Of a stretch of 64,000 nucleotides of DNA, positions 44,064-52,114 are shown one piece after another. Origin of the DNA: Clostridiales bacterium. GTDB taxonomy: Bacteria; Bacillota; Clostridia; Peptostreptococcales; Anaerovoracaceae. The first letter of the stretch is position 1. The number at the start of each line of letters is the position of its first letter. Location of the stretch: contig CP042469.1 of the NCBI GenBank assembly GCA_015243575.1, positions 1,578,929 through 1,642,928 on the forward strand, given 5' to 3'. The notes under the pieces are model-generated. The model had not been told where the DNA came from. It searched no databases and saw only the letters and a program-made list of their open reading frames with translations. The position numbers and the translations under genes are program-made.

Positions 44064-44079
44064 AGCAAATACTATGCCA
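44064..44079 (-). promoter_or_regulatory. Sigma-54 promoter of the 4-hydroxybutyrate operon
   Basis: On the minus strand TGGCAT (44074-44079), five bases, TTGCT (44064-44068): GG and GC are exactly ten bases apart and only one consensus position differs. The start would be near 44052, about 90 bases before abfD. No activator gene is adjacent. Confidence 0.75.
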
Positions 44080-44120
44080 ACAACTGCATATTTTGCTTCC
44101 TTTTCAAAAAGATGCTGCGT

Positions 44121-44396
44121 TCAATCCCTTTTCAGCAACTTTTTGGCCATATCCAGTAAATCCTGACTGACGGAGGTGTCAAGTACAACATCCGTTACCT
44201 CAGGAATCTCATCCATAACAATCCCTTTTACAACATCTTCTATGGTGTATTGAGCCGAAGGACAAGTACTGCATGATCCAGTCAGTCTAACATAGGCGAT
44301 ACCCCCTTCAAATGCTGTCAATATCACACCGCCAAAATGGTTGGCCAGCAGGGGATCCACCTTCTCTTTTAAGACTTCTTTGATTCTATCTTCCAT
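44121..44396 (-). CDS. NifU C-terminal domain protein (iron-sulfur scaffold-like)
   Basis: A 91-residue NifU-type protein that would carry or transfer an assembled iron-sulfur cluster. Its core GGVILTAFEGGIAYVRLTGSCSTCPSAQYTIEDVVKGIV contains the CxxC (CSTC) that binds the cluster between two subunits. ATG at 44396 is chosen because AAGGA lies 6 bases upstream; the ATG 15 bases earlier overlaps that ribosome site. It lies upstream of the abfD operon on the same strand, before its sigma-54 promoter. It could assist AbfD maturation, but no link is proved. Confidence 0.88.
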   Translation of the reverse strand: MEDRIKEVLKEKVDPLLANHFGGVILTAFEGGIAYVRLTGSCSTCPSAQYTIEDVVKGIVMDEIPEVTDVVLDTSVSQDLLDMAKKLLKRD

Positions 44397-44650
44397 AATG
44401 CATCCTTCCATGAATCAGCTCCGGCAAGGCGAAGAATTCAACCCCTCAAAACGGGGCGCCGCCTGCCTCTACGAACAGAGGAAACCTTTTTATTATCTCA
44501 CTTTCAGTATACTCATTGACATCTTGATTGACAAGTGCAAAATAACCCCAGAACAATACACGGAATTTTTAGAATTTTAGGGTTTTTAACGTTTTTTAAC
44601 AATCTTTTTATCTAATTTTTCAGTTAATATTCTATTTTCCTATCAGAATG

Positions 44651-44659
44651 TGTTATAAT
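44651..44659 (+). promoter_or_regulatory. Extended -10 promoter of metY
   Basis: TG-T-TATAAT (TATAAT 44654-44659) reads towards metY; the -35 is weak. Transcription would begin about 14 bases before the palindrome at 44680-44695. The 386-base gap 44397-44782 shows no SAM riboswitch or T-box; its left part has short GC hairpins near 44440-44480 and no gene. Confidence 0.6.
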
Positions 44660-44679
44660 CATCAATAAAATTCTGAAGC

Positions 44680-44695
44680 GTTGCAAATTTGCAAC
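44680..44695. promoter_or_regulatory. 16-bp perfect palindrome downstream of the metY start site
   Basis: GTTGCAAATTTGCAAC is fully self-complementary and falls about +15 to +30 relative to the predicted start, where a repressor would block transcription. A T-run follows on the plus strand, so a role as a short attenuator hairpin is the alternative. Confidence 0.55.
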
Positions 44696-44782
44696 TTTTT
44701 AAATTCCTGCAATGAGAAATATTAGACATCACTTCCAATTTACCAGCAAAAATGAAAAAAATATATTAAGGAGGGCATAGCC

Positions 44783-46063
44783 ATGACTTGCTATCGCTTC
44801 AACACAAATTGCGTTCAGGGAACCTACGACCCAAAATCCGGAGAACCTAGAGTTCTTCCCATCGTTCAAAGCACTACATTTGCCTATGATGATTCCGATT
44901 ATGTGGCCGATCTATTCGATCTAAAAGCTGCAGGCTCATTTTATACAAGGCTTGGGAATCCTACAACCGACGGGTTTGAGGGAAAAATCAATCTACTGGA
45001 AGGCGGCGTCGGTGCCCTCGCTCTTTCTTCCGGACAAAGTGCCAGCATGTTTGCGATTCTCAATATCTGCAAAGCCGGAGACCATGTGATCTCTTCTTCC
45101 AGCATCTATGGAGGAACCTACAATTTATTTGACGTCTCTCTTCGCAAACTGGGAATCGATTTTACCTTTGTGGATCCAGACGAAAGTGCGGAGGCACTCT
45201 TATCCTGTGCGAAACCGAACACAAAAGCAATTTTCGGAGAAACAATTGCAAACCCGGGAATGAATGTTCTCAACTTTGAGAAATTTTCTTCAGTAGCCAA
45301 GGCACTGGACATCCCTTTTATCGTCGACAACACGCTAGCCACTCCCTTTCTCTGCAGACCTTTCGAGCATGGAGCCAACATCATCGTGCATTCCGCTTCA
45401 AAGTATACCGACGGTCATGCAACCAGCCTTGGCGGAGTCCTTATCGACGGCGGTAATTACAACTGGGATAATGGAAAGTTTCCCGGTCTTGTAGAACCTG
45501 ATGAAAGTTATCATGGGCTCAAATACACCGAAACCTTTGGAGCTGCTGCCTATATCGTAAAAGCCCGGGTTCAACTGCAAAGAGATTTCGGATGCACTCC
45601 CAGCCCTTTTAACTCTTTTATGTTTCATCTCGGCCTTGAAACCCTTCATCTGAGAATGGAACGGCACAGTGAGAATGCTCTGAAACTTGCAGAATTTCTC
45701 TCAGAACACCCTTGCGTGGAATGGGTCAAATATCCGGGCCTGAAAAGCAGCCCTTATCATGAACTGGCACAAAAATATCTTCCCAAGGGCAGCAGCGGAA
45801 TTCTGAGCTTCGGGATCAAAGGCGGGGCCAAGGCAGGAAAAGAGTTGGTAAAACACCTTGATTTGGTTCGACTAGTCGTTCATCTGGGCGACCTGCGCAC
45901 AAGCATCCTCCACCCCGCCAGCACAACCCACAGGCAACTGAACGAGCAGCAGCAGATCAACTCCGGAATTTATCCAGAAATGATCCGTGTATCCGTGGGT
46001 ATTGAAGACATTCATGACCTCATTGAAGATTTTGATCAAGCTCTTCGGGCAGCAGCAGTTTAA
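44783..46063 (+). CDS. metY: O-acetylhomoserine sulfhydrylase (PLP-dependent)
   Basis: A 426-residue Cys/Met-metabolism PLP enzyme that makes homocysteine from O-acetylhomoserine and sulfide. YDPKSGEPRVLPIVQSTTFAYDD at the N-terminus, SSGQSASMFAIL (PLP phosphate binding), IVDNTLATPFLCRPFEHGANIIVHSASKYTDGHATSLGG with the PLP lysine, and DLVRLVVHLGDLRTSILHPASTTHRQ at the C-terminus are all typical of MetY. GGAGGG precedes the ATG. thiN begins 50 bases later. Cystathionine gamma-synthase/lyase is less likely given the C-terminal HLGD-RTS pattern. Confidence 0.92.
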   Translation: MTCYRFNTNCVQGTYDPKSGEPRVLPIVQSTTFAYDDSDYVADLFDLKAAGSFYTRLGNPTTDGFEGKINLLEGGVGALALSSGQSASMFAILNICKAGDHVISSSSIYGGTYNLFDVSLRKLGIDFTFVDPDESAEALLSCAKPNTKAIFGETIANPGMNVLNFEKFSSVAKALDIPFIVDNTLATPFLCRPFEHGANIIVHSASKYTDGHATSLGGVLIDGGNYNWDNGKFPGLVEPDESYHGLKYTETFGAAAYIVKARVQLQRDFGCTPSPFNSFMFHLGLETLHLRMERHSENALKLAEFLSEHPCVEWVKYPGLKSSPYHELAQKYLPKGSSGILSFGIKGGAKAGKELVKHLDLVRLVVHLGDLRTSILHPASTTHRQLNEQQQINSGIYPEMIRVSVGIEDIHDLIEDFDQALRAAAV

Positions 46064-46113
46064 AAATTAACAGGAAGTCGTTACAAAAATATGAATTACA
46101 ACGAGGTGACTGC

Positions 46114-46761
46114 ATGAATCGATGCGTAATCATAACAGCCTTTCAGTCCATAAGCCTACCCCAAGCCTTTGATTTTTGTCAAAGTGATTTTATCATCTGT
46201 GCCGACGGTGGTTATGACCATGCCATGCAAGGGGGGATTCATCCCCATGTCCTGATCGGCGATTTTGATTCTCTTGGCAAAGAAGCTTTGGAATTGCAAA
46301 AGGATTTTGAGGACAGCGGCGGGCGCGTTCTCCGTCTTCCTGCAGAAAAGGATGACACCGACACGCTTTATTGTTTGAAATATGGCATCAAACTGGGTTT
46401 TGAAGATTTTTTTATTCTCGGCGGCCTGGGAGGAAGACTGGATCATACGATAGCAAATCTCCAAACCATGTCCTATGCCATAGACAGGCAAAAGAAAATC
46501 TGGTTTCTGGACGGAAAAAACAAAGCGACTCTGCGAAACCCAGGAGAACTCATGATTCCAAAGGAGGATGGAATGAAACTGTCCTTGTTCTCATTCGGGG
46601 ATTCTTGCCAAGGAGTTTCTATAAAGGGTGTGAAATATCCCTTAGACAGCTGCAGGCTGGAAAACAGCTTCCCTCTTGGGGTAAGTAATGAGTTCGCAGA
46701 AGACTCCGCTGCAATATCCCATACCGCCGGAAAGCTTCTGATCGTCCTTTCTCAAGACTGA
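46114..46761 (+). CDS. thiN: Thiamine pyrophosphokinase
   Basis: A 215-residue enzyme that converts thiamine to thiamine diphosphate with ATP. ICADGGYDHAMQGGIHPHVLIGDFDSL (about 28-54) with its metal aspartates, LPAEKDDTDTLYCLKYGI, and ILGGLGGRLDHTIANLQTM are the family's hallmarks. GAGGTGA precedes the ATG. It lies between metY and the riboswitch-controlled thiT, so the two thiamine genes together salvage and activate the vitamin needed by IlvB. Confidence 0.93.
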   Translation: MNRCVIITAFQSISLPQAFDFCQSDFIICADGGYDHAMQGGIHPHVLIGDFDSLGKEALELQKDFEDSGGRVLRLPAEKDDTDTLYCLKYGIKLGFEDFFILGGLGGRLDHTIANLQTMSYAIDRQKKIWFLDGKNKATLRNPGELMIPKEDGMKLSLFSFGDSCQGVSIKGVKYPLDSCRLENSFPLGVSNEFAEDSAAISHTAGKLLIVLSQD

Positions 46762-46852
46762 GGAACGATAAGCCTAAGGAATCGCTGATGTTCGGAAGTG
46801 TGCATACGAATTGAATCGGCCTTATCCTTCAATTATATTGTTAAAATATTAT

Positions 46853-46880
46853 TTGACAAAGGCAGCACTGCTTGTATAAA
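46853..46880 (+). promoter_or_regulatory. Promoter of the TPP-riboswitch transcript
   Basis: TTGACA (46853-46858), 16 bases, TATAAA (46875-46880): near-consensus sigma-A promoter about 25 bases before the riboswitch. Confidence 0.78.
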
Positions 46881-46903
46881 ATAAGTAAGATCAATTGAAT
46901 CAT

Positions 46904-46983
46904 TTTTGCTAGGGGAGCTTTTTGCTGAGAGTTTTTCGACCCTCATTACCTGATCCGGGCAATACCGGCGTAGGGAAGCATAT
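46904..46983 (+). ncRNA. TPP (thiamine diphosphate) riboswitch
   Basis: The aptamer has the conserved GGGGAGC, GCTGAGAG and ACCCTCATTACCTGATCC segments followed by GGGCAATACCGGCGTAGGGA, in order, closed by a TGCT/AGCA outer stem. It controls thiT. Aptamer match is near complete; the outer boundaries are approximate. Confidence 0.96.
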
Positions 46984-47034
46984 TGATAGATTGTGATGCA
47001 GAACTAACGTCTGTATTCTATTCTGTCAACCAAT

Positions 47035-47079
47035 CCCCTCCTGCAAAACGCAACGGATGTGTTAAAAGGAGGTTTTTTT
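47035..47079 (+). promoter_or_regulatory. Riboswitch expression platform with anti-ribosome-site
   Basis: CCTCCT (47037-47042) can pair with the thiT ribosome site AGGAGG (47067-47072), and seven T follow directly before the ATG. The hairpin could hide the ribosome site, end transcription, or both. Confidence 0.6.
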
Positions 47080-47718
47080 ATGTCCGCAGAACAATTACAG
47101 GGATTTTTTGAATCCACAGCTGGTCAGATTTCAACGGTAGCCGTTATCCTTCTTCTCTTCTTGGGGATTCTTCTCTCCGGCAGAGAAAAGAAGGCTGATA
47201 CAAAGGCCATGGTTACTTCCGCAGTGCTGGTGGCACTAGCTATTGCGCTGAATCATATCATTCTGCTCCGTATGCCTCAGGGAGGTTCCATTACTGCCTT
47301 CAGTATGCTGCCCATCGTCGTATGTGCCTATTTTTTCGGTGTGAGAAGAGGACTTATGGCAGGAATGTGTGTCGGTCTGATCGATTTAATATTTAATCCG
47401 TACGTAATCCACCCCATCCAGATGCTTCTGGATTATCCCTTAGCTTTTGGAGCCCTGGCATTTGCAGGCCTCATGAGAAAACAAAAATTTGGATTAATGT
47501 CCGGTTATGTCGTAGGGCTTTTGGGAAGATATCTCTGCGCAGTCCTCTCCGGCATCGTCTTCTTTGGTCAATATGCTCAGGAAGGCTTTAACGCGGTTAC
47601 CTGGTCGCTCTACTATAATCTTACTTATCTTGGCGTAGAGGGTGTGCTCACTTTGATTGTTCTTAGCATTCCGACAGTACGAAAAGCAATAGAGCAGCTG
47701 CACAAACAGATCGCTTAA
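47080..47718 (+). CDS. thiT: Thiamine transporter ThiT (ECF-type substrate-binding subunit)
   Basis: A 212-residue membrane protein with six hydrophobic segments, the S-component that binds thiamine for an energy-coupling-factor transporter. The segment ILLRMPQGGSITAFSMLPIVVCAYFFGVRRGLMAG is the ThiT signature, with VIHPIQMLLDYPLAFGALAFAG following. ATG at 47080 has AGGAGG 7 bases upstream. A TPP riboswitch directly precedes it, which independently supports thiamine as the substrate. Ends at the terminator 47744-47777. Confidence 0.95.
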   Translation: MSAEQLQGFFESTAGQISTVAVILLLFLGILLSGREKKADTKAMVTSAVLVALAIALNHIILLRMPQGGSITAFSMLPIVVCAYFFGVRRGLMAGMCVGLIDLIFNPYVIHPIQMLLDYPLAFGALAFAGLMRKQKFGLMSGYVVGLLGRYLCAVLSGIVFFGQYAQEGFNAVTWSLYYNLTYLGVEGVLTLIVLSIPTVRKAIEQLHKQIA

Positions 47719-47743
47719 CAAATTTCAAATGAAACCCACGGTA

Positions 47744-47777
47744 AAATAAAAGAAGAGGCATGCCTCTTCTTTTATTT
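47744..47777. terminator. Perfect palindromic terminator after thiT
   Basis: A 34-base perfect palindrome centred on GGCATGCC with flanking A- and T-runs, working for thiT and probably also for the convergent alcohol dehydrogenase gene. Confidence 0.9.
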
Positions 47778-47870
47778 GTTGGTAGTTGTTATATGAATTT
47801 AGACTGGAATTGCGTTGTTTATATACTGTTTTCAAATTGAAAGATTTCGGTGATTTTATTGAAAATAGTA

Positions 47871-49025
47871 TTAGTCCCAAAGCTGCTTGTAAAGAGCCAT
47901 GATGTCATCTTTGTTCGGGGTACGTCTGGTATTAAGCGGGCTTCCGCTGATTAAAGCATCTTCAGCCATCTTAGGAATCTGCTTGAAGAACTCTTCCTTA
48001 TCAATACCAAATTCTTCAGGAGTTTTGATACTCAAAGTACGCAGCAGCGCCTTTGTTGCTACTACAAACGCCTGTGCACCTTCGTCAGGAGTCATTCCCG
48101 GACGGTATACACCGATGGTCTTTGCAAGCTGATTCAGTCTTGCAACTGCACCAGGCTGGATGTAATCCAGACATACGTTCAGCAGCATCGCATTTGAGAG
48201 TCCATGTGGGACGTGGAACAATGCACCAATGGGTCGGCTCATTCCATGAACGATTGTAACGGAAGCGTTACTGAAAGCAATTCCTGCTTCCAATGCAGCA
48301 ATGGCCATTTCTCTTCTCGCTTCTACGTTGGAACCGTTGGTATATACTTCGTAGATGTTATCAAAGATTCTCTTTACCGCAGACAGAGCATAAATATCAC
48401 TCATAGAGAATGCTTTCAGTGATGTATATGCTTCGATTGCATGTGTCAGTGCGTCAACACCAGTAGCTGCGGTAACCCCCGGAGGAACAGTTACTGTGAA
48501 CACAGGGTCAACGACCGCGATATTCGCCATAAGCTTAGGATCATTGAGGAGCATTTTAACGCCTGTATCCGTGTTTGTGATAATGGATACCTTTGTAGCT
48601 TCTGATCCAGTTCCTGCAGTTGTTGGAATCGCACAGGTCGGTGGCAGAGAATTCTCAATTTTCTTGCCCATGTACTCGGTGATGCTGCCGCCGTTCTTCG
48701 CTACTGCACCGATTGCCTTCATTGCATCGATCGGACTTCCTCCGCCGATACCAATCAGGAAATCGCAGCTTTCTTTTTTGTAGATTTCAACACCATCATC
48801 AATCATTGTGTGAGTGGGTTCGCTGTTAATACCGGAGTAAACTATATACGAAACATTAATCTCATCAAGAGCATCTGTCAATTTTTTAACGTTTCCGAGT
48901 TTTACCATAATATCGTCTGTGACGATTAACGCTTTCTTTCCAAAGGCTCTGAAGTACTCTGTACTCATTTTCAGAGCGTTCTCACCTGTGATGATGTATT
49001 GAGGAATAAAGAATAAATTTGCCAT
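47871..49025 (-). CDS. Iron-containing alcohol dehydrogenase
   Basis: A 384-residue group III alcohol dehydrogenase. The nucleotide motif IGIGGGSPIDAMKAIG (about 91-106), PTTAGTGSEATKVSI, and the metal ligands in GVDALTHAIEAYTS and VHGMSRPIGALFHVPHGLSNA (Asp and three His) are complete. Such enzymes interconvert aldehydes and alcohols with NAD(P)H, for example butanol, 1,3-propanediol or lactaldehyde. ATG at 49025 follows GGAGG by 6 bases; the longer upstream open stretch is AT-rich and not conserved-looking. It is divergent from crt, so a role in reducing butyraldehyde or a related aldehyde is possible. It differs clearly from 4HbD. Confidence 0.88.
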   Translation of the reverse strand: MANLFFIPQYIITGENALKMSTEYFRAFGKKALIVTDDIMVKLGNVKKLTDALDEINVSYIVYSGINSEPTHTMIDDGVEIYKKESCDFLIGIGGGSPIDAMKAIGAVAKNGGSITEYMGKKIENSLPPTCAIPTTAGTGSEATKVSIITNTDTGVKMLLNDPKLMANIAVVDPVFTVTVPPGVTAATGVDALTHAIEAYTSLKAFSMSDIYALSAVKRIFDNIYEVYTNGSNVEARREMAIAALEAGIAFSNASVTIVHGMSRPIGALFHVPHGLSNAMLLNVCLDYIQPGAVARLNQLAKTIGVYRPGMTPDEGAQAFVVATKALLRTLSIKTPEEFGIDKEEFFKQIPKMAEDALISGSPLNTRRTPNKDDIMALYKQLWD

Positions 49026-49067
49026 TTTTTTACCTCCAAAATACTGTGGCTTAATGTTGTTTAGCTC

Positions 49068-49096
49068 ATGATAGCATATCAAAAAATATAATACAA
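49068..49096 (-). promoter_or_regulatory. Predicted promoter of the alcohol dehydrogenase gene
   Basis: Minus-strand TTGTAT (49091-49096), 17 bases, TATCAT (49068-49073). The divergent gap 49026-49310 also has a TTAACGTTAA palindrome near 49126. Confidence 0.5.
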
Positions 49097-49147
49097 TATG
49101 TTTTTGATAATTATTTAACGTTAATTGTCTGACAATTTTTAAACCCA

Positions 49148-49176
49148 TTGATTATTGCATTTTATAGTGATAATAT
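49148..49176 (+). promoter_or_regulatory. Predicted promoter of crt
   Basis: TTGATT (49148-49153), 17 bases, TAATAT (49171-49176), about 135 bases before crt; moderate match only. Confidence 0.4.
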
Positions 49177-49310
49177 GGATTTAAATCAAATATTAATAAA
49201 GCCTTGACCCCTTATGATCAAGTCTCATGGCCAAGGTTTCGGTATCTGCAGCGCAGGTGCTTCAGCGTACCGGAGACATAATATATCGAAAGCGAAAGGA
49301 AGTAATTACA

Positions 49311-50087
49311 ATGTATCAGCACTTACTTTACGAGGTTAAGGATGGGATTGCTTATGTAACAGTCAACAGGCCAAAATCCCTCAACGCCTTAAGCAATGAA
49401 GTTTTAGACGAATTATATGCAGCTTTCACTGCTGTAAATGACGATCCGGAAGTTCAGATTGCGATCCTGACCGGCGAAGGAAAAGCCTTTGTTGCAGGCG
49501 CGGACATCTCCCAAATGGTCAATCTCTCTACCCTGGAAGGCAGAGCAATGATGATCAAGGGACAGAACGTTATGAATCACATCGAAAATATTGACAAGCC
49601 CGTTATCGGTGCTATCAACGGTTTTGCTCTAGGCGGAGGATGTGAGCTTGCTATGGCCTGCGATATCAGAATCGCATCAGAAAAGGCAAAATTCGGACAG
49701 CCTGAAGTCAATCTGGGAATTATCCCCGGATTCGGCGGAACTCAGAGACTCCCAAGACTTGTCGGAAAAGGCATGGGAAAATATCTGATCATGACTGCGG
49801 AAATGATCGATGCTCAGGAAGCTTACCGTATCGGGCTTGTAGAAAGAGTTGTTCCTGCAGAAGAGCTTATGGGAGCTGCTGAAAAAGTGGCTAAGACCAT
49901 CATGTCAAAAGCTCCTATCGCGATCAGAGCTGCAAAATTGGCTGTCAACAACGGTATTAGCCTTGATGTCAGAACAGGCGTAGCGTTTGAGGGAGAAGCT
50001 CTTGTTGGACCATTCAGCTCCGAAGACAGAAAAGAAGGAATGGGAGCATTCCTTGAAAAGAGACCTGCTGCATTCCAGAATAAATAA
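49311..50087 (+). CDS. crt: Enoyl-CoA hydratase (crotonase type)
   Basis: A 258-residue crotonase-superfamily hydratase interconverting crotonyl-CoA and 3-hydroxybutyryl-CoA. The oxyanion-hole and catalytic segments are AFVAGADISQM (about 61-71), FALGGGCELAMACD (about 105-118) and GQPEVNLGIIPGFGGTQRL (about 128-146), with both catalytic glutamates present. ATG at 49311 has AAGGAAG 8 bases upstream. It stands alone with its own terminator (50157-50197); thl, hbd and bcd are not adjacent, so the butyrate genes are scattered. Confidence 0.91.
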   Translation: MYQHLLYEVKDGIAYVTVNRPKSLNALSNEVLDELYAAFTAVNDDPEVQIAILTGEGKAFVAGADISQMVNLSTLEGRAMMIKGQNVMNHIENIDKPVIGAINGFALGGGCELAMACDIRIASEKAKFGQPEVNLGIIPGFGGTQRLPRLVGKGMGKYLIMTAEMIDAQEAYRIGLVERVVPAEELMGAAEKVAKTIMSKAPIAIRAAKLAVNNGISLDVRTGVAFEGEALVGPFSSEDRKEGMGAFLEKRPAAFQNK

Positions 50088-50156
50088 AGAATCAGCATAC
50101 ACGGAACGAAGTTCCGATAAAAAAGAGATCCCTATGTTCCTATAAACTAACAAGCA

Positions 50157-50197
50157 AACGCTCTTCGTTACAATTCAGCTCGGAGAGCGTTTTTTTC
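50157..50197 (+). terminator. Terminator of crt
   Basis: AACGCTCT and AGAGCGTT form a stem (50157-50164 with 50184-50191) followed by a run of T; a smaller GGAAC/GTTCC hairpin lies at 50103-50115. Confidence 0.85.
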
Positions 50198-50247
50198 TTT
50201 GCAAAAAAAGAAAAAAGAGAGTCCCCAGCCTCTCTTTTTTCCTTTTG

Positions 50248-51798
50248 TTATTTCAACCCCATCGGTTCATCACAGAAGATGCGTTTGTCCATTAATTTAG
50301 GTGCTCCATCCATCTTCGGCTTGAAGTCCATCAGATCAAGTACCTGTGTTTGAAGGTCAATTCCAGGAGCAATCTCAGTGAGATAGACTCCGTCTTTTCT
50401 TAATTCAAATACTGCCCGCTCCGTAATGTACATAACCGGTTGACCGATTTTGGCAGCATACTCACCACTGAAGGTAATCTGCTCTACCGCATCGATAAAC
50501 TTTCTTTCTGTGCCTTCCTGGATGATTTTGATTGCTCCGTCTTTAATATCCGTTTTCAGTCCGCTGGCGGTAAAGGTACCGCAGTAGTATACGCGTTTTG
50601 CATTCTGCGTGATATTGATAAAACCGCCGCAGCCTGCAATTCTGGGACCGAATTTGCTTACGTTAATATTTCCCTGCTTATCAGCCTGTGCAAGACCGAG
50701 GAACGCAAGGTCCACTCCGCCTCCGTCATAAAAGTCAAATTGTTCGTGCTGGTTTAGGATACACTCCGGATTCACGGAAGCGCCAAACTGTGAGGCTCCG
50801 CAAGGGACCCCTCCCACCGGACCAGCTTCCACCGTCAGTGTCATATAATCGCCGATGCCTTCTTCGTTTGCAACAGCGGAGATGTATTCGGGAATACCGA
50901 TTCCCAGATTCACCACGGTGTTTTCTTTCAGTTCCATCGCAGCCCTTCTTCCGATTACTTTCTTTGCAGAAAGCGGCGGAGCTTCCAGACTATTGACAGG
51001 AACCTTGATTTCACCTGCAAGTGATGGATCATATTCCTTGTCATAAGACTGCTCATGATCTCCAGGTTCAGCAATGACGAGTCCGTCTACATAGATTCTT
51101 GGGATCTTTACGAGCTTCGGATCAAGCGTACCGGCTTTAACGATTTTTTCAACCTGTACAAAGACTTTTCCTCCGCTGTTTTTTGCAGCCTGCGCCAAAG
51201 CAGTTACTTCAGAAGTTACTGCTTCTCTTTCCATAGAGACATTCCCCAGTTCATCTGCATATGTGCCTCTGAGAAACGCAATGTGGATCGGAAATGCTTT
51301 ATATAGGAGCTTTTCCTCTCCCAAGATTTCAACCACCTCAACGAGATCTTCTGTTGTGATTTCATTGAGTTTACCGCCCTCTTTTCTGGGGTCAACGAAT
51401 GTATTCAATCCCACGTGGGTGATGGTTCCTATTTTATGTGCGGCGATATCTCTGCAAAGCTGGGAAAGGGTTCCCTGGGGCAGATTATATCCTTCGATTT
51501 CATTGTTCAGGATGCACTTTCCAAGGGCAGGTGCCAGATTATAATGGCCAGCAATTACTCTTTTCGTCATTCCCTTGTGAGCGACATGGTCTGCTCCTCT
51601 GCCGTCTCTGTTTCCCTGTGCTGCTGCGTAAAAATACGTAATGTTCTTTGGAGAGCCTGTCTCTAAAAATCTTTTTTCCATTCCTTTTAACAAGGTTTCT
51701 GGAATTGCACTTCCTACAAAACCGCTGGAAGCCACGGTTTGCCCATCCTCGATTAAATTTGCCACCTCTCCGGCGGTCATAACCTTCATAATTCTCAT
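50248..51798 (-). CDS. Family I CoA-transferase, fused alpha-beta (second copy type)
   Basis: A 516-residue fused CoA-transferase related to acetate/propionate CoA-transferases. SGFVGSAIPETLLKG is the N-terminal CoA-binding part; the catalytic glutamate is Glu324 in LTVEAGPVGGVP, followed by GASQFG. It starts at ATG 51798, where GGAGG lies 7 bases upstream; the frame is open 30 bases further but without a ribosome site. It is clearly different from the copy at 4555-6153 and has its own promoter. Likely role: recycling CoA between acetate, butyrate, propionate or lactate during fermentation. Confidence 0.87.
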   Translation of the reverse strand: MRIMKVMTAGEVANLIEDGQTVASSGFVGSAIPETLLKGMEKRFLETGSPKNITYFYAAAQGNRDGRGADHVAHKGMTKRVIAGHYNLAPALGKCILNNEIEGYNLPQGTLSQLCRDIAAHKIGTITHVGLNTFVDPRKEGGKLNEITTEDLVEVVEILGEEKLLYKAFPIHIAFLRGTYADELGNVSMEREAVTSEVTALAQAAKNSGGKVFVQVEKIVKAGTLDPKLVKIPRIYVDGLVIAEPGDHEQSYDKEYDPSLAGEIKVPVNSLEAPPLSAKKVIGRRAAMELKENTVVNLGIGIPEYISAVANEEGIGDYMTLTVEAGPVGGVPCGASQFGASVNPECILNQHEQFDFYDGGGVDLAFLGLAQADKQGNINVSKFGPRIAGCGGFINITQNAKRVYYCGTFTASGLKTDIKDGAIKIIQEGTERKFIDAVEQITFSGEYAAKIGQPVMYITERAVFELRKDGVYLTEIAPGIDLQTQVLDLMDFKPKMDGAPKLMDKRIFCDEPMGLK

Positions 51799-51854
51799 CC
51801 TGATTCCTCCGAAATATATTATAATCAAACGATTGCGATTAACTCACGGTTACT

Positions 51855-51883
51855 ATGGTAGCATTTCGTTATATATTTGTCAA
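51855..51883 (-). promoter_or_regulatory. Predicted promoter of the second CoA-transferase gene
   Basis: Minus-strand TTGACA (51878-51883), 17 bases, TACCAT (51855-51860), about 55 bases before the gene. The 316-base gap 51799-52114 also contains the hairpin at 52050-52101; a short open frame on the other strand there is not convincing. Confidence 0.6.
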
Positions 51884-52049
51884 TATCAGAAACCATGTAT
51901 ACATCTCGAATAGTCTGATAATTCCTGACGGTTCTACATCGTTCGACCCGCATGAACTCGCAAAGATTGATCGGTCCGGAAGCTGGAAGGAGCTGATTGT
52001 GGTTCCTATTTTATCTGTCAGGAAACGATATTTCCGACCAGATAAAGTA

Positions 52050-52101
52050 GGGGCACCATGGCTAGTGTAGTGTCTGGTTGATACTACACTAGCAGTGCCC
52101 C
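52050..52101 (-). terminator. Stem-loop after the bifurcation-type complex operon
   Basis: GGGGCAC/GTGCCCC outer arms and GCTAGTGTAGT/ACTACACTAGC inner arms form a strong stem just past the stop of the fused subunit gene. The T tract on the minus strand is weak (TACTTTAT). Confidence 0.7.
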
Positions 52102-52114
52102 TTTCCTATATTGT

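Noticed and set aside
44397-44782. SAM or other sulfur riboswitch before metY
   Set aside because: No aptamer core motifs found; only an AT-rich leader with a short palindrome.
51855-52070. 71-codon plus-strand open frame between the CoA-transferase and the fused subunit
   Set aside because: No ribosome site, runs into the terminator stem, and overlaps the promoter of the minus-strand gene. A degenerate gene fragment cannot be excluded.
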